Assembly (NCBI RefSeq): GCF_934630525.1 | Contig: NZ_CAKTVX010000009.1 | Location: 1-64,000 of the forward strand | DNA: 64,000 bases | Direction: 5' to 3' | Source: an uncultured Slackia sp. | GTDB taxonomy: Bacteria > Actinomycetota > Coriobacteriia > Coriobacteriales > Eggerthellaceae | Shown: piece after piece, positions 51,015 to 58,611 of the stretch | Numbering within the stretch: the first letter of the stretch is position 1 | Layout of the letters: each line of letters starts with the position of its first letter | The notes under the pieces: generated by a model | What the model was told of the DNA's origin: nothing | Seen by the model: the letters and a program-made list of their open reading frames with translations, nothing else | Database searches by the model: none | Position numbers and translations under genes: made by a program

Positions 51015-51263
51015 CTACACCGCGGGCGCGGGTTGCACGTCGTCGGCGAATTCGGGGAATTGGCGAATAAGATCGAGCGTTTCGTTCGCGGCCTGTTCGC
51101 TTACCACCTCAATCGCGAATCCCGCATGCACCAGCACGTAGTCGCCTACGGTTGCCTGCGGGGTAAGGTCGATGGAGATGGAGCGCGTGACGCCCAAAAT
51201 GTCGACGGTGGCCATATTGCCCTCGTCGAGCTCGGTGATTTTTGCGGGAATCGCAAGGCACAT
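51015..51263 (-). CDS. hypC: hydrogenase maturation chaperone HypC
   Basis: 82 residues. MCLAIPAKI has the essential Cys2 that binds the iron. VGDYVLVHAGFAIEVV is the second family block. It shuttles the Fe(CN)2CO unit from HypD to the hydrogenase large subunit. It lies 15 bases after hypF and touches hypD. Confidence 0.95.
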   Translation of the reverse strand: MCLAIPAKITELDEGNMATVDILGVTRSISIDLTPQATVGDYVLVHAGFAIEVVSEQAANETLDLIRQFPEFADDVQPAPAV

Positions 51264-51278
51264 ATTGGGTTCCTCCCT

Positions 51279-53765
51279 CTATTTCTGCGCATCTGCCTGC
51301 GCGTGGCGCGCTGCGGCGATGACGGCTTGTCCGAATGAAACGCCGCCGTCGTTGCACGGCAGCTCTTTATTGAGTGCGACGGTGAAGCCGGCGGCTTCGA
51401 GCGCGGCGAGCGTGTGCTCGAGCAGGTAGCGATTCATGAATACGCCTCCCGAAAGCGCCACGGTAGAAATGCCGTAGGCGGCATTTGCCACCAGGCATGC
51501 CTGCATAATGGCCTCGACCATGGCGTCGTGGAACTTGCGGGCGATATCCGACGTCGCCACGCCTGCCGCCATGTCATCGAGCATGCTCGCGAATACGGGC
51601 TGGGCGTCGAGCAGAATGACACTCGTGTCATGCGCGGTGCTGTCGGGGTTGGCGCAATTCTTGGAAACGCCCATGTGGTAGGCGTCGCCTGCGGCTTCGG
51701 GGTCGATGGTTCGCTTTCGGCCCAACGAGGCGTCGCTTATGGCCGCCTCCAGCAACGCAGCGGCTTCGCCTTCGTAGGCGGGGTGCTCGCATACGCCCAA
51801 AAGCGCGCTCGCGGCGTCGAACAGCCGGCCGACGCTTGAGGTGCGCGGGCAATTCAGGTCGCGTTCAATCATGTGGTCGCACACCTGGGCGGCATCGCCG
51901 AGCGCCTCAATCGCGGGGGCGGCCGCGGGGTGATCGAGCAGGTCGAATTCGTGCAATGCCCCATAGGCCATGCGCAGCGGGTTTTTCACCGCCGCCGCGC
52001 CGCCTGGCATGGGAAGGTAGGCGAAGTTCGCGAATCTCTCGAAATCGGTTCGGTTCGCGAGCAGAACCTCGCCGCCCCAAATGCGCCCGTCGTAACCGTA
52101 GCCCGTGCCGTCGAAAGCAACTCCAATGGTCGCTTCGTCGAGGCCGCATTCGGCCATGGCGCTTACGATGTGCGCGTGATGGTGCTGGATTTTCTCAAGG
52201 GGCAGCTCTTCGCCTGCGTCGGCTGCGCGGCGATGGGCCTCTTCGGCCCATTTCGACGAGAGGTATTCGGGGTGCATGTCGGACGCAAGGCTTTCGGCCA
52301 CGGCTTGGAACAGGCTCTCGAAATGCTCTTTTGCCGAAAGCCACGCGTCGAATGTCTCGGCGTTTTCCATGTCACCAATATGCTGGCTCACGAACGCCTC
52401 GTCGCCGCGCAGCAGACAGAACGTATTCTTTTGTTCGGGGCCTGCGGCGAACAGCACGCGCTTTGCCTGGCCGCTGTCCTGATCACCCTTCTTCGCAAGC
52501 GAAATTGGCATGGGCGCGAACCCGCGCGCGCGGCGCACCATTTGCACGGCGTCGCCGGCGCTGCCCGCCGAAATCACGCGCACGACCGAATCGTCGAAAC
52601 GGCAGCGAATGGGGCGGTTGTTGCCCAGGAACGCGTCGGTGATGCCTGCGAGCTGGGAGCGCGCCTCGTCATCGGTCATGCAAATGGGCTCATCGTGCAG
52701 ATTGCCCGACGTCATGACGAGCGGTCCGCCGAACGCGGCAAGCAGCAGGTGCTGCACCGGCGTATACGGCAGCATAACGCCCAGTTCGGGAAGATGGTCG
52801 GCGAGGCCTGCGGCGAATTGCGCGTCGCTGCGCTTCTTCAAGAGCACGATGGGTCGCTGCGTGCCCGTGAGCAAGCGGCGTTCGGCGTCGTTGACCTGGC
52901 AGGTTTCACGCACATCGTCGAGCGTGCGATACATAACCGCGAATGCTTTGCCTTCGCGGCGCTTGCGGCGGCGCAGCTCGGCGAGGGCTTCGGGGTTGCG
53001 TGCGTCGCATGCCAAATGGAAGCCGCCAAGGCCTTTCACGGCGACGATGGCCCCTTCATGCAAAAGTTCGGCCGCGCGCGCGAAAATCGCATCGCTGGCC
53101 TGAAGGGTGCAACCCCACAGCGTTCCGTCCTCGTCAGCATCGGCGCCGTCAAAAGCTTTGTCCGTTGCGGGGTTTTCCGCAAAGCTCTTTTCCCACCAGG
53201 AGATATGGGGACCGCATTCGAAGCATGCGTCGGGCTGTGCGTGGAAGCGCCTGTCCGCCGGGTTGCGATATTCGGCGTCGCACGCTTCGCACATGGGAAA
53301 TCCCGCCATGGAAGTTTTCGCGCGATCATAGGGGAGGCTGTCGATGATCGTGAAGCGCGGTCCGCAATTCGTGCAATTGATGAACGGGTAATGGTAGCGG
53401 CGGTTGTGCGGGTCGAACAGCTCGGCCACGCATTCGTCGCACGTCGCCAAGTCGGGCGACACCAGGGTGGTCGCGTCGGCTTCGGCTTCGTCCGAATAGC
53501 GAATTTCGAAATCGGAGAACCCTTCGAGAGGGGCTTCTTTCATATTGATTTCGTCCACGCGCGAGGCGGCCGGCGCATTGCTGTTGATTTCCATAACCAA
53601 CGCGTCGATGTCTTCGGGCTCGCCTTCCGCGTGCACGAAGACGCCCGCGGTGGCGTTGAGCACCCAACCGCAGATGTTGTGGCGCAGCGCGGCGTTGAAG
53701 ACGAACGGGCGAAAGCCTACGCCTTGAACGACGCCATGAACTTCTATGTCGAGGGCTTCTCTCAT
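51279..53765 (-). CDS. hypF: carbamoyltransferase HypF
   Basis: 828 residues. It uses carbamoyl phosphate and ATP to carbamoylate HypE. Domains in order: acylphosphatase (VHGVVQGVGFRPFVF, 1-90); two zinc-finger blocks (CDECVAEL / CTNCGP and CEACDAEY / CFECGP, ~110-190); YrdC-like domain (~230-420, GLGGFHLACDA); Kae1/TobZ-like domain (~450-828, HHAHIVSAMAE and VAFDGTGYG). All expected parts are intact. AAGGAG precedes the ATG. It follows nikR by 15 bases in the operon. Confidence 0.95.
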   Translation of the reverse strand: MREALDIEVHGVVQGVGFRPFVFNAALRHNICGWVLNATAGVFVHAEGEPEDIDALVMEINSNAPAASRVDEINMKEAPLEGFSDFEIRYSDEAEADATTLVSPDLATCDECVAELFDPHNRRYHYPFINCTNCGPRFTIIDSLPYDRAKTSMAGFPMCEACDAEYRNPADRRFHAQPDACFECGPHISWWEKSFAENPATDKAFDGADADEDGTLWGCTLQASDAIFARAAELLHEGAIVAVKGLGGFHLACDARNPEALAELRRRKRREGKAFAVMYRTLDDVRETCQVNDAERRLLTGTQRPIVLLKKRSDAQFAAGLADHLPELGVMLPYTPVQHLLLAAFGGPLVMTSGNLHDEPICMTDDEARSQLAGITDAFLGNNRPIRCRFDDSVVRVISAGSAGDAVQMVRRARGFAPMPISLAKKGDQDSGQAKRVLFAAGPEQKNTFCLLRGDEAFVSQHIGDMENAETFDAWLSAKEHFESLFQAVAESLASDMHPEYLSSKWAEEAHRRAADAGEELPLEKIQHHHAHIVSAMAECGLDEATIGVAFDGTGYGYDGRIWGGEVLLANRTDFERFANFAYLPMPGGAAAVKNPLRMAYGALHEFDLLDHPAAAPAIEALGDAAQVCDHMIERDLNCPRTSSVGRLFDAASALLGVCEHPAYEGEAAALLEAAISDASLGRKRTIDPEAAGDAYHMGVSKNCANPDSTAHDTSVILLDAQPVFASMLDDMAAGVATSDIARKFHDAMVEAIMQACLVANAAYGISTVALSGGVFMNRYLLEHTLAALEAAGFTVALNKELPCNDGGVSFGQAVIAAARHAQADAQK

Positions 53766-53780
53766 GGATGCTCCTTGGGG

Positions 53781-54299
53781 CTAGTGCGTGTGGCTATGGC
53801 CGTGGGTATGCGGGTGGTCGTGCGCGTAAGCGCGCGCGGCATTCACGGCATCGGTGCCCGGTGTGGGCTGGTTGTCGTAGATGCCATGCCCCGTCGAGGT
53901 CATGGTGAGATGCCCGTGCGTTACGCCCTTCGTGCCCAGGATGATATTCGAGATGGTTTGAATCAGGCCGCTTTCGCCGCGCAGGATAATGACCTCCATG
54001 CAGGCTTCGGCATCGAGGTGCACATGCATGCTCGAGATGATTTGCTCGAAGAACTCGTGTTGAATGCCGTCGAGTTTGTCGCGCACGTCTCCCGTGTGGT
54101 GATTGAACACGATGGTGAGCGTGCCCATGACCTCTTCGCCGGGCATGGAGCATTCTTCCTCGATGAGCGCGTCGCGCACCAGGTCGCGAATGACCTCGCT
54201 GCGGTTTTTCGCCAGGCCGCGTCGCGCGACCAGGGCGTCGAAGCGAACCAAGAGGTTCTCGGGCATTGCGACCGAGAACCTCATAAGGTCTTGAGCCAT
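53781..54299 (-). CDS. nikR: nickel-responsive regulator NikR with His-rich tail
   Basis: 172 residues. Ribbon-helix-helix domain 1-50 (LMRFSVAMPENLLVRFD), then an ACT-like nickel domain with FNHHTGDVRDKLDGIQHEF and MHVHLDAEACMEV, which hold the His/His/Cys and trans-subunit His ligands. The last ~15 residues (HDHPHTHGHSHTH) are His-rich, as in HypB or UreE tails, and not usual for NikR. Placed in the hyp operon, it probably controls nickel uptake or the operon itself. No GTATGA-type palindrome was found upstream. Confidence 0.9.
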   Translation of the reverse strand: MAQDLMRFSVAMPENLLVRFDALVARRGLAKNRSEVIRDLVRDALIEEECSMPGEEVMGTLTIVFNHHTGDVRDKLDGIQHEFFEQIISSMHVHLDAEACMEVIILRGESGLIQTISNIILGTKGVTHGHLTMTSTGHGIYDNQPTPGTDAVNAARAYAHDHPHTHGHSHTH

Positions 54300-54302
54300 G
54301 AT

Positions 54303-54557
54303 TTACACCAGTTTGACGGTCACGCCGCTGGCCTTTTCAGCGTCGTCTTCCAGGGCTTCTTTGGCGTCGTCGAGCAGCGCGCGAATGTCGTCGAGGGCGC
54401 TCATGGCCGCATGGAGCTTCTCGCCGGCGGTTTCGAAGCCTGCGTCTTCTGCCTGGTGGGCCAGGTTGTGGGCCCAGCGGCGTTCCAGCTTGATGTGGTC
54501 GTCGATCTGCTCGATCATTTGCTCGAACTGGCCGGTGTTAATGCCGTTGGTGCACAT
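54303..54557 (-). CDS. small helical protein heading the hyp operon
   Basis: 84 residues, no family recognised. Two long amphipathic helices (~8-45, ~48-75), acidic at the C-terminal end, with one Cys at residue 2 and a few His. GAGGAG lies six bases before the ATG at 54557. Only three bases separate its stop from nikR, so it belongs to the same operon. It could be a metallochaperone-like or hydrogenase-assembly accessory, but that is only a guess from position. hypA and hypB are absent here. Confidence 0.7.
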   Translation of the reverse strand: MCTNGINTGQFEQMIEQIDDHIKLERRWAHNLAHQAEDAGFETAGEKLHAAMSALDDIRALLDDAKEALEDDAEKASGVTVKLV

Positions 54558-54861
54558 GGTGGCTCCTCTCACTGCGCCACGCGGGCGACGCTTCGGCCTC
54601 GTTGGCCGGTGGTCGTTGGGGCTGGCGCAAAAAATGGCGATGGGCGCGATGGGCGCTCATCCGTACGGTTTTCGGCGGGCGTTCGCTTTTAGACGTTACG
54701 TTGCCGCTCGCGACTGGAAGTGCGGCGACTGAGCGCGTTGCCTTTCGGGCGGGTTGCTCCGTCGGAGTTGCCCCGAAGAGGGTTTTGCTGTTTGGCCTCT
54801 CGGGTTTGGGGCTATTATGGTCCCGCGCGTGTTGCATTGAAAGCAAGAAAAGGGGATAGGT
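54558..54861. other. 304-bp divergent gap, no gene seen
   Basis: It holds the promoters of the hyp operon (reverse) and of the gene at 54862 (forward). A TATTAT near 54814 may serve the forward gene. I found no NikR-type operator, no strong inverted repeat and no convincing reading frame. Confidence 0.5.
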
Positions 54862-55308
54862 GTGAAAAAACCAGCGAAAAGTAACATGTATCTCGATGCG
54901 AAGTTCGAGCAGCTCGCGGAATACGATGCGGCCATTGCGGGCGACGTGGATGCCGATGCGTGCATCGTTGGTTTTGGCGAATTGCCTGACCAGGTGTTTT
55001 CTGCGCTTTGCGCGGCATGCGCAGGTATTGGCATGCCAGACCCCGTGATAGTGGATGCGTCGCTTGTTGGCGACCCCGCGCGTGCGACGTTCGTAGTGGA
55101 AGCGCTTGACCCAGCGGCGATTATCGTGGCCGATGGGATTGCGGCGGCCATGCTCTCAGATGGCTACCATGCAAAGCTGCCGCTCAATGCCGCAACGCGC
55201 TTGTTGGGGCGCCCGTTCGTGGCGTTCGAATCGTTCCAGGAAGATTTGTCTGACGACAAGTTGAAGCAGCGCGACTGGGCGCTCATCAAAACGCTGAAAC
55301 GTGCGTAA
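54862..55308 (+). CDS. hypothetical protein
   Basis: 148 residues, not recognised. A basic N terminus (KKPAKSN) is followed by a mixed alpha/beta chain with hydrophobic strands (ACIVGFGEL, AIIVADGIAAAML). It is rich in Ala, Asp and Val; a small Rossmann-like fold is possible. AAGGGGA lies four bases before the GTG. It meets the HxlR regulator end-to-end with one base between stops and no terminator, so antisense overlap of the mRNAs is likely. Confidence 0.65.
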   Translation: MKKPAKSNMYLDAKFEQLAEYDAAIAGDVDADACIVGFGELPDQVFSALCAACAGIGMPDPVIVDASLVGDPARATFVVEALDPAAIIVADGIAAAMLSDGYHAKLPLNAATRLLGRPFVAFESFQEDLSDDKLKQRDWALIKTLKRA

Positions 55309-55309
55309 C

Positions 55310-55666
55310 TTAGTTCTGCTTGTAGGTGGCTTCTTCTTCAATGATGAGTTCGGCCATGTGCGCCTCGCCCCAGACGCGCATGGCGTCGATGACGGGCTCG
55401 AGGCTGCGGCCGCGATCGGTGAGCGTATATTCGACGCGCGGCGGCACTTCGGCAAACACTTCACGCTTGAGCAGGCCGTCTTCTTCCATGGCACGCAAAT
55501 TTGAGGTGAGCACTTTTTGGGAGATGCTGCCGATAGATTTCTTCAGCTCGCCAAAGCGTTTCGTGCCGGTAAGAAGGTCGCGAAGAATGAGGACTTTCCA
55601 TTTGTCAGACATGAAGGAAAGCGTCGCCTCGACGGGAGATGAAGTTCTAGACAGCTTAGTGGCCAT
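55310..55666 (-). CDS. HxlR-family transcriptional regulator
   Basis: 118 residues, winged helix. FMSDKWKVLILRDLLTGTKRFGELKKSI, SQKVLTSNLRAMEEDGLL and VEYTLTDRGRSLEPVI are the classic HxlR blocks. Family members respond to redox, aldehydes or antibiotics. There is only one cysteine-free sensing region, so the signal is not clear. AAAGGA precedes the ATG. The 390-bp upstream gap holds a palindrome (55790) that could be its operator, and the ferredoxin promoter. Confidence 0.88.
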   Translation of the reverse strand: MATKLSRTSSPVEATLSFMSDKWKVLILRDLLTGTKRFGELKKSIGSISQKVLTSNLRAMEEDGLLKREVFAEVPPRVEYTLTDRGRSLEPVIDAMRVWGEAHMAELIIEEEATYKQN

Positions 55667-55789
55667 GCGCCATGGATCCTTTCGCTCGTGCGGTGTTTAA
55701 GGTGTGTGTAAGCGAAACTTATGAAATTGTGTGCGGTTGCTGGTTGCACGGTGGTTAGTATCCCACAGAAACCTGATTACCGCAAATAA

Positions 55790-55809
55790 TTCATAGGGTT
55801 TCCTATGAA
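55790..55809. promoter_or_regulatory. palindrome, possible operator
   Basis: TTCATAGG - GTTT - CCTATGAA, a perfect 8-bp inverted repeat. It lies between the HxlR and ferredoxin genes, about 125 bases from the first. Confidence 0.45.
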
Positions 55810-55932
55810 AAAAACGAGCAATTCGAAAATGCAATTTGTTGCATGCGGCTATCTTCTGAACGTGTGACGTGGGGTTTTGCTAACGCGTTACAAAAAGGTT
55901 GGAACCGTTCAACGCCATTTCCGAATTTCTTC

Positions 55933-55960
55933 TTGCAAACGCTGCAAGTCATGGTATTTT
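55933..55960 (+). promoter_or_regulatory. promoter of the ferredoxin gene
   Basis: TTGCAA (55933-55938), 16-base spacer, TATTTT (55955-55960). The leader of about 90 bases contains a short GCCGGC/GCCGGT hairpin followed by a T-rich stretch (GAGTTTTTG) that could attenuate. Confidence 0.5.
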
Positions 55961-56057
55961 GCGGTCAGTGATTTGAGCCGGCGGGGTGCCGGTTTGAGTT
56001 TTTGTCAGTGTTGATTTTCAGCGTTGAAGCTGAGTACACAAGTGAGAGGAGCACACA

Positions 56058-56246
56058 ATGGCTCATCCTGTGCTTGAAACCGAAGAGTGCATTGGCTGCG
56101 GCATTTGCGTTGACGCTTGCCCGCAGGACGTTTTGGAGATTGCCGGCGGCGTTGTCGTTGTCGAGAACGAAGATGCATGCATCGCCTGCGGCGATTGCGT
56201 CGAGGAATGCCCCATGGGCTGCATCACCGAGATCAGCGAAGACTAA
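56058..56246 (+). CDS. 2[4Fe-4S] ferredoxin
   Basis: 62 residues. Two C-x2-C-x2-C-x3-C-P clusters: CIGCGICVDACP (first) and CIACGDCVEECP (second), in a small acidic clostridial-type ferredoxin. It is an electron carrier for anaerobic oxidoreductases, possibly including a hydrogenase matured by the hyp genes nearby. GAGAGGAG lies before the ATG. It has its own promoter and a 12-bp terminator. Confidence 0.95.
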   Translation: MAHPVLETEECIGCGICVDACPQDVLEIAGGVVVVENEDACIACGDCVEECPMGCITEISED

Positions 56247-56266
56247 TTCAGATTTTGGTTGCCTTT

Positions 56267-56311
56267 GAAGGCCCCGCGTTCGAGATGAGCGCGGGGCCTT
56301 CGTTCGTTTTG
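56267..56311 (+). terminator. terminator of the ferredoxin gene
   Basis: A perfect 12-bp stem (56267-56278 with 56290-56301), then GTTCGTTTTG. Confidence 0.85.
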
Positions 56312-56373
56312 GGCTGAAAGTGAAGGAGCTTCGCGAAGGAGACGTTTGCAGATAGATTTCGCGAGAGCGGCGT

Positions 56374-56438
56374 TTGCAAATGGCGGCGGTTTTGACCACG
56401 ATTTACGCCGAAGTGGTCAAAACCGCCGCTATTTGCAA
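56374..56438. repeat. long palindrome, 26-bp arms
   Basis: Arms 56374-56399 and 56413-56438 match over 26 bases with one G-T-type difference, around a 13-base loop. It lies in the 382-bp gap between the ferredoxin gene and the tRNA gene. The rest of that gap (56439-56590) is GC-rich and holds no convincing gene. Confidence 0.75.
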
Positions 56439-56589
56439 TCGATGGTGCGGTGCCCATGCTTGCCAAGCAAGGTTTTGCGCCTTCGCACTGGCAAATCTTG
56501 CGCCTTTGCGCTCGCGCTGGAAAAGTTTGCCCTTTCGCGCCGGCAGCGGCGTTTAAGTCAAAGCTGTGGCTCGGCATTCCCGGAAATAG

Positions 56590-56617
56590 AAAAAGGCCAG
56601 GAGTGAACTCCTGGCCT
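56590..56617 (-). terminator. terminator of the tRNA-Leu gene
   Basis: On the reverse strand AGGCCAGGAG - TTCA - CTCCTGGCCT (56594-56603 with 56608-56617), then TTTTTC. It lies 12 bases after the tRNA 3' end. Confidence 0.9.
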
Positions 56618-56628
56618 CAAGTTTTAAG

Positions 56629-56715
56629 TGGTGCGGGTGAAAGGACTTGAACCTTCATGGGGTTGCCCCCATACGGACCTGAACCGTACGCGTCTGCCAA
56701 TTCCGCCACACCCGC
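56629..56715 (-). tRNA. tRNA-Leu (anticodon CAG)
   Basis: 87 bases with an encoded CCA end. Acceptor GCGGGTG pairs with CACCCGC. The D-arm GGCGGAATTGGCAGACGC is the usual class II tRNA-Leu form. The anticodon arm TACGG-TTCAGGT-CCGTA reads CAG. A long variable arm (TGGGGGCAACCCCA) and GGTTCAAGTCC T-arm follow. It reads CUG codons. Confidence 0.95.
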
Positions 56716-56741
56716 GTGGCTTCTTGCTGAAGCGAGTTAGT

Positions 56742-56770
56742 ACTATATCTGAAGCGATTCGTGGATGCAA
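56742..56770 (-). promoter_or_regulatory. promoter of the tRNA-Leu gene
   Basis: Reverse strand: TTGCAT (as ATGCAA, 56765-56770), exactly 17-base spacer, TATAGT (as ACTATA, 56742-56747). Start near 56735, about 20 bases before the mature 5' end. Confidence 0.8.
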
Positions 56771-56895
56771 GCACTTTTTTCGAAAAAATGAGATTCGATT
56801 TCGTGGTTGGCTGAAGAAGTAACCTCGGCACTGCGAATGGAGGCGCGGGGTTTGCGCTTGCATTTGGATTAGTTGAAAAAGCGCGCGCAACGCTG

Positions 56896-56930
56896 CAAGT
56901 GCAAGCGCAACGCCCTTGCACTTGTTTTTT
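56896..56930 (+). terminator. strong terminator with no assigned forward gene
   Basis: CAAGTGCAAG (56896-56905), nine-base loop, CTTGCACTTG (56915-56924), then TTTTTTC. The nearest forward gene upstream is the ferredoxin, 650 bases away, with its own terminator. A forward small RNA between about 56745 and 56930 is possible. Upstream TTGCGCTTGCA (~56853) can pair with TGCAAGCGCAA (~56900), competing with the terminator stem. Confidence 0.7.
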
Positions 56931-57004
56931 CAGCCTGAGGATTTCTGATTTCGGGAGCGCGGGGAGCCGAGCTCGGGAGCTTTATCCCTCGGGCGCCTTC
57001 CTCA

Positions 57005-57035
57005 AAATAAAAATGCCGACACGAAGCCGGCATTT
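57005..57035 (-). terminator. terminator of the small acidic membrane protein gene
   Basis: On the reverse strand AAATGCCG/CGGCATTT (57028-57035 with 57011-57018), then TTATTTTG. It lies about 44 bases after the stop. Confidence 0.75.
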
Positions 57036-57078
57036 CTTTCAACGGTTGTGGGCTTGAGGTGCCTGGTTGGTTCGGCGA

Positions 57079-57282
57079 CTATTCGTCCTCGTCATCGTCA
57101 TCATCGAAGAAGGTGAAATCGTCATCGTCGTCTTCGACTTCGCCGCGATCTTTGAATGTTTGGCGGGTGCGCCACTCCATAATCACGCACACCAAGACCG
57201 AAATCACGAGGCCTGCAAGCACCAGAATGCCCACGCCAGCGAATGATTCGAAGAAAAAGTGGTACAGCGACTCTATGCTCAT
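57079..57282 (-). CDS. small membrane protein with acidic tail
   Basis: 67 residues. One N-terminal amphipathic stretch, one membrane helix (~13-35, GILVLAGLVISVLVCVIME), then a short basic loop and a C-terminal run rich in Asp (about 20 residues, mostly Asp, with FTF in the middle). No family recognised. AGGAAG lies seven bases before the ATG at 57282. The acidic end should face the cytoplasm. Confidence 0.65.
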   Translation of the reverse strand: MSIESLYHFFFESFAGVGILVLAGLVISVLVCVIMEWRTRQTFKDRGEVEDDDDDFTFFDDDDDEDE

Positions 57283-57648
57283 GACGATCTTCCTAAGTTT
57301 TAGATGAGTAATTGCGCCTTCGCGCTCCTGCGATTCTAAACGATTGCGCGCAGAAGTTGGGCGAGACTTGTTCATATTGCAGAGAACCAAACAACCTCGC
57401 GGAACGGGTGCGCGTGCGGGGGAATTGCGCGCTTGCGGCGCTTGGCGTGTTTTTGGGCGCACTCGGGCCGCCCTGTGCAAGCGCGTTTGCTTTTTCGCCG
57501 GAGCTTGGCGGATGGTTTAGCGGGCTCGCGCGAAGCCGCGTTCATACGCTTCTGCGGTCGGCGCCGGCGGATAAAGAAGGCCGTTAGCGAGCGCGCGCCT
57601 GAAGACTGCGGGGCTTTGCGATACTATAAACGGTTATTGGTGAAGCAA
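57283..57648. other. 366-bp divergent gap
   Basis: It holds the promoters of the small acidic gene (TAGAAT on the reverse strand) and of the next forward gene (TACTAT near 57621). A frame ending at 57587 encodes a hydrophobic, signal-like peptide from a GTG at 57408 or 57414, but it has no good ribosome site. I do not call it a gene. Confidence 0.4.
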
Positions 57649-58611
57649 ATGCATCGCGAAGGGAAAGGTTGGTGGGTTTTGAAGAGGCTGGGCGGTGAGA
57701 TTGAGGCATCGAACCCCCGCAAGCGGGTGAAGCTTGCGCCAGCGGCCGCGTCACTTGTGACGTTTTCTTTCGCGCTTTTGTTTTCAAGCGCGCTGTTGTA
57801 TGCGGCGCTCTTCCCGGGCTTTTCCGTGCCGAGCTCGTATGCGTCTTTCCACGCCGAGAAGAGCAGCTCCGCATCGCCTGAGGGCATTATTCGCGCGCTC
57901 GTCGGCGACGGTTCGAGCGAAGCCTCTTCTGATGACGGGAGCGAGCCCTCTTCTGACGTTTCGGCATCTTCTGCGCTTACGTTCTCGAGCTTTTTCGCTT
58001 CCGCGCTCCAATCGACCGAGGCGACCGTTTCGAAAAACGAATCCGTCAACTCGCAGGACCCTTCATCGGGCAATTCCTCTTCGGGCGATGCGTCGGGCGG
58101 TTCTGACCAGTCGGGCCCTTCGGGCGGAAGCCCCGCTGGCTCAGGTGGTTCGGGTGGCACCGGTTCCAACAGTTCGGGCGGCGCTGCGACGGCGTCGGGC
58201 CTTACGGCGGCCGAAGAAAATGAATTCCACGCGTTTCTCGTGGACCGGTTCAATCAATGCGTGCAGCTTTCTGGCAGCCTGCGTGAATCTGCGGGGCATT
58301 TGAACTACGACGTGGACTTGGGGTATTTCGGCGATGCCGCGCAATGGTATTCCGACATGCTTGTCTATGACAGCTCGATCGACTCCATGAAGGCGGCGCT
58401 CAACATGAAAGTTGCCGTGGCCGAGCGTTCGCGTTATTACCGCTTTTGGGAAGAAATTGAATATATGGTGAACGACTTGGGCACTATGTCGGTCGCGCTC
58501 GTGGGTCAGTGGGGGGCCGCGAAGCAATCGGCCTCGGCGAGCGCCGTGGACATCTCTGGGCCCTATGCGAGCTACCGCGCGCATGAGGATAGGGCGAGGA
58601 GCTTGGCATGA
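57649..58611 (+). CDS. membrane-anchored protein with Ser/Gly-rich linker
   Basis: 320 residues, no family recognised. A basic N terminus is followed by one membrane helix (~33-55). A Ser/Asp/Gly/Glu-rich, probably extended and extracellular region follows (~60-190, with SGGSGG-type runs). The last ~130 residues are helical (ENEFHAFLVDRFNQCVQ ...). The start is uncertain: ATG 57649 has GGTGA upstream; GTG 57640 is possible. Its stop overlaps the start of the kinase gene by four bases, so the two are translationally coupled. It may be the sensor or a substrate of that kinase. Confidence 0.65.
   Translation: MHREGKGWWVLKRLGGEIEASNPRKRVKLAPAAASLVTFSFALLFSSALLYAALFPGFSVPSSYASFHAEKSSSASPEGIIRALVGDGSSEASSDDGSEPSSDVSASSALTFSSFFASALQSTEATVSKNESVNSQDPSSGNSSSGDASGGSDQSGPSGGSPAGSGGSGGTGSNSSGGAATASGLTAAEENEFHAFLVDRFNQCVQLSGSLRESAGHLNYDVDLGYFGDAAQWYSDMLVYDSSIDSMKAALNMKVAVAERSRYYRFWEEIEYMVNDLGTMSVALVGQWGAAKQSASASAVDISGPYASYRAHEDRARSLA

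Noticed and set aside
51873..54692. A 939-codon forward frame opposite hypF and nikR
   Set aside because: It spans several reverse genes including their gaps, which real genes would not do, and shows no family motif. It is a product of high-GC codon bias.
57408..57587. A small signal-peptide-like forward frame before the anchored protein gene
   Set aside because: Hydrophobic with a cysteine near the end of the core, but no ribosome site or promoter and biased composition. I could not separate it from chance.
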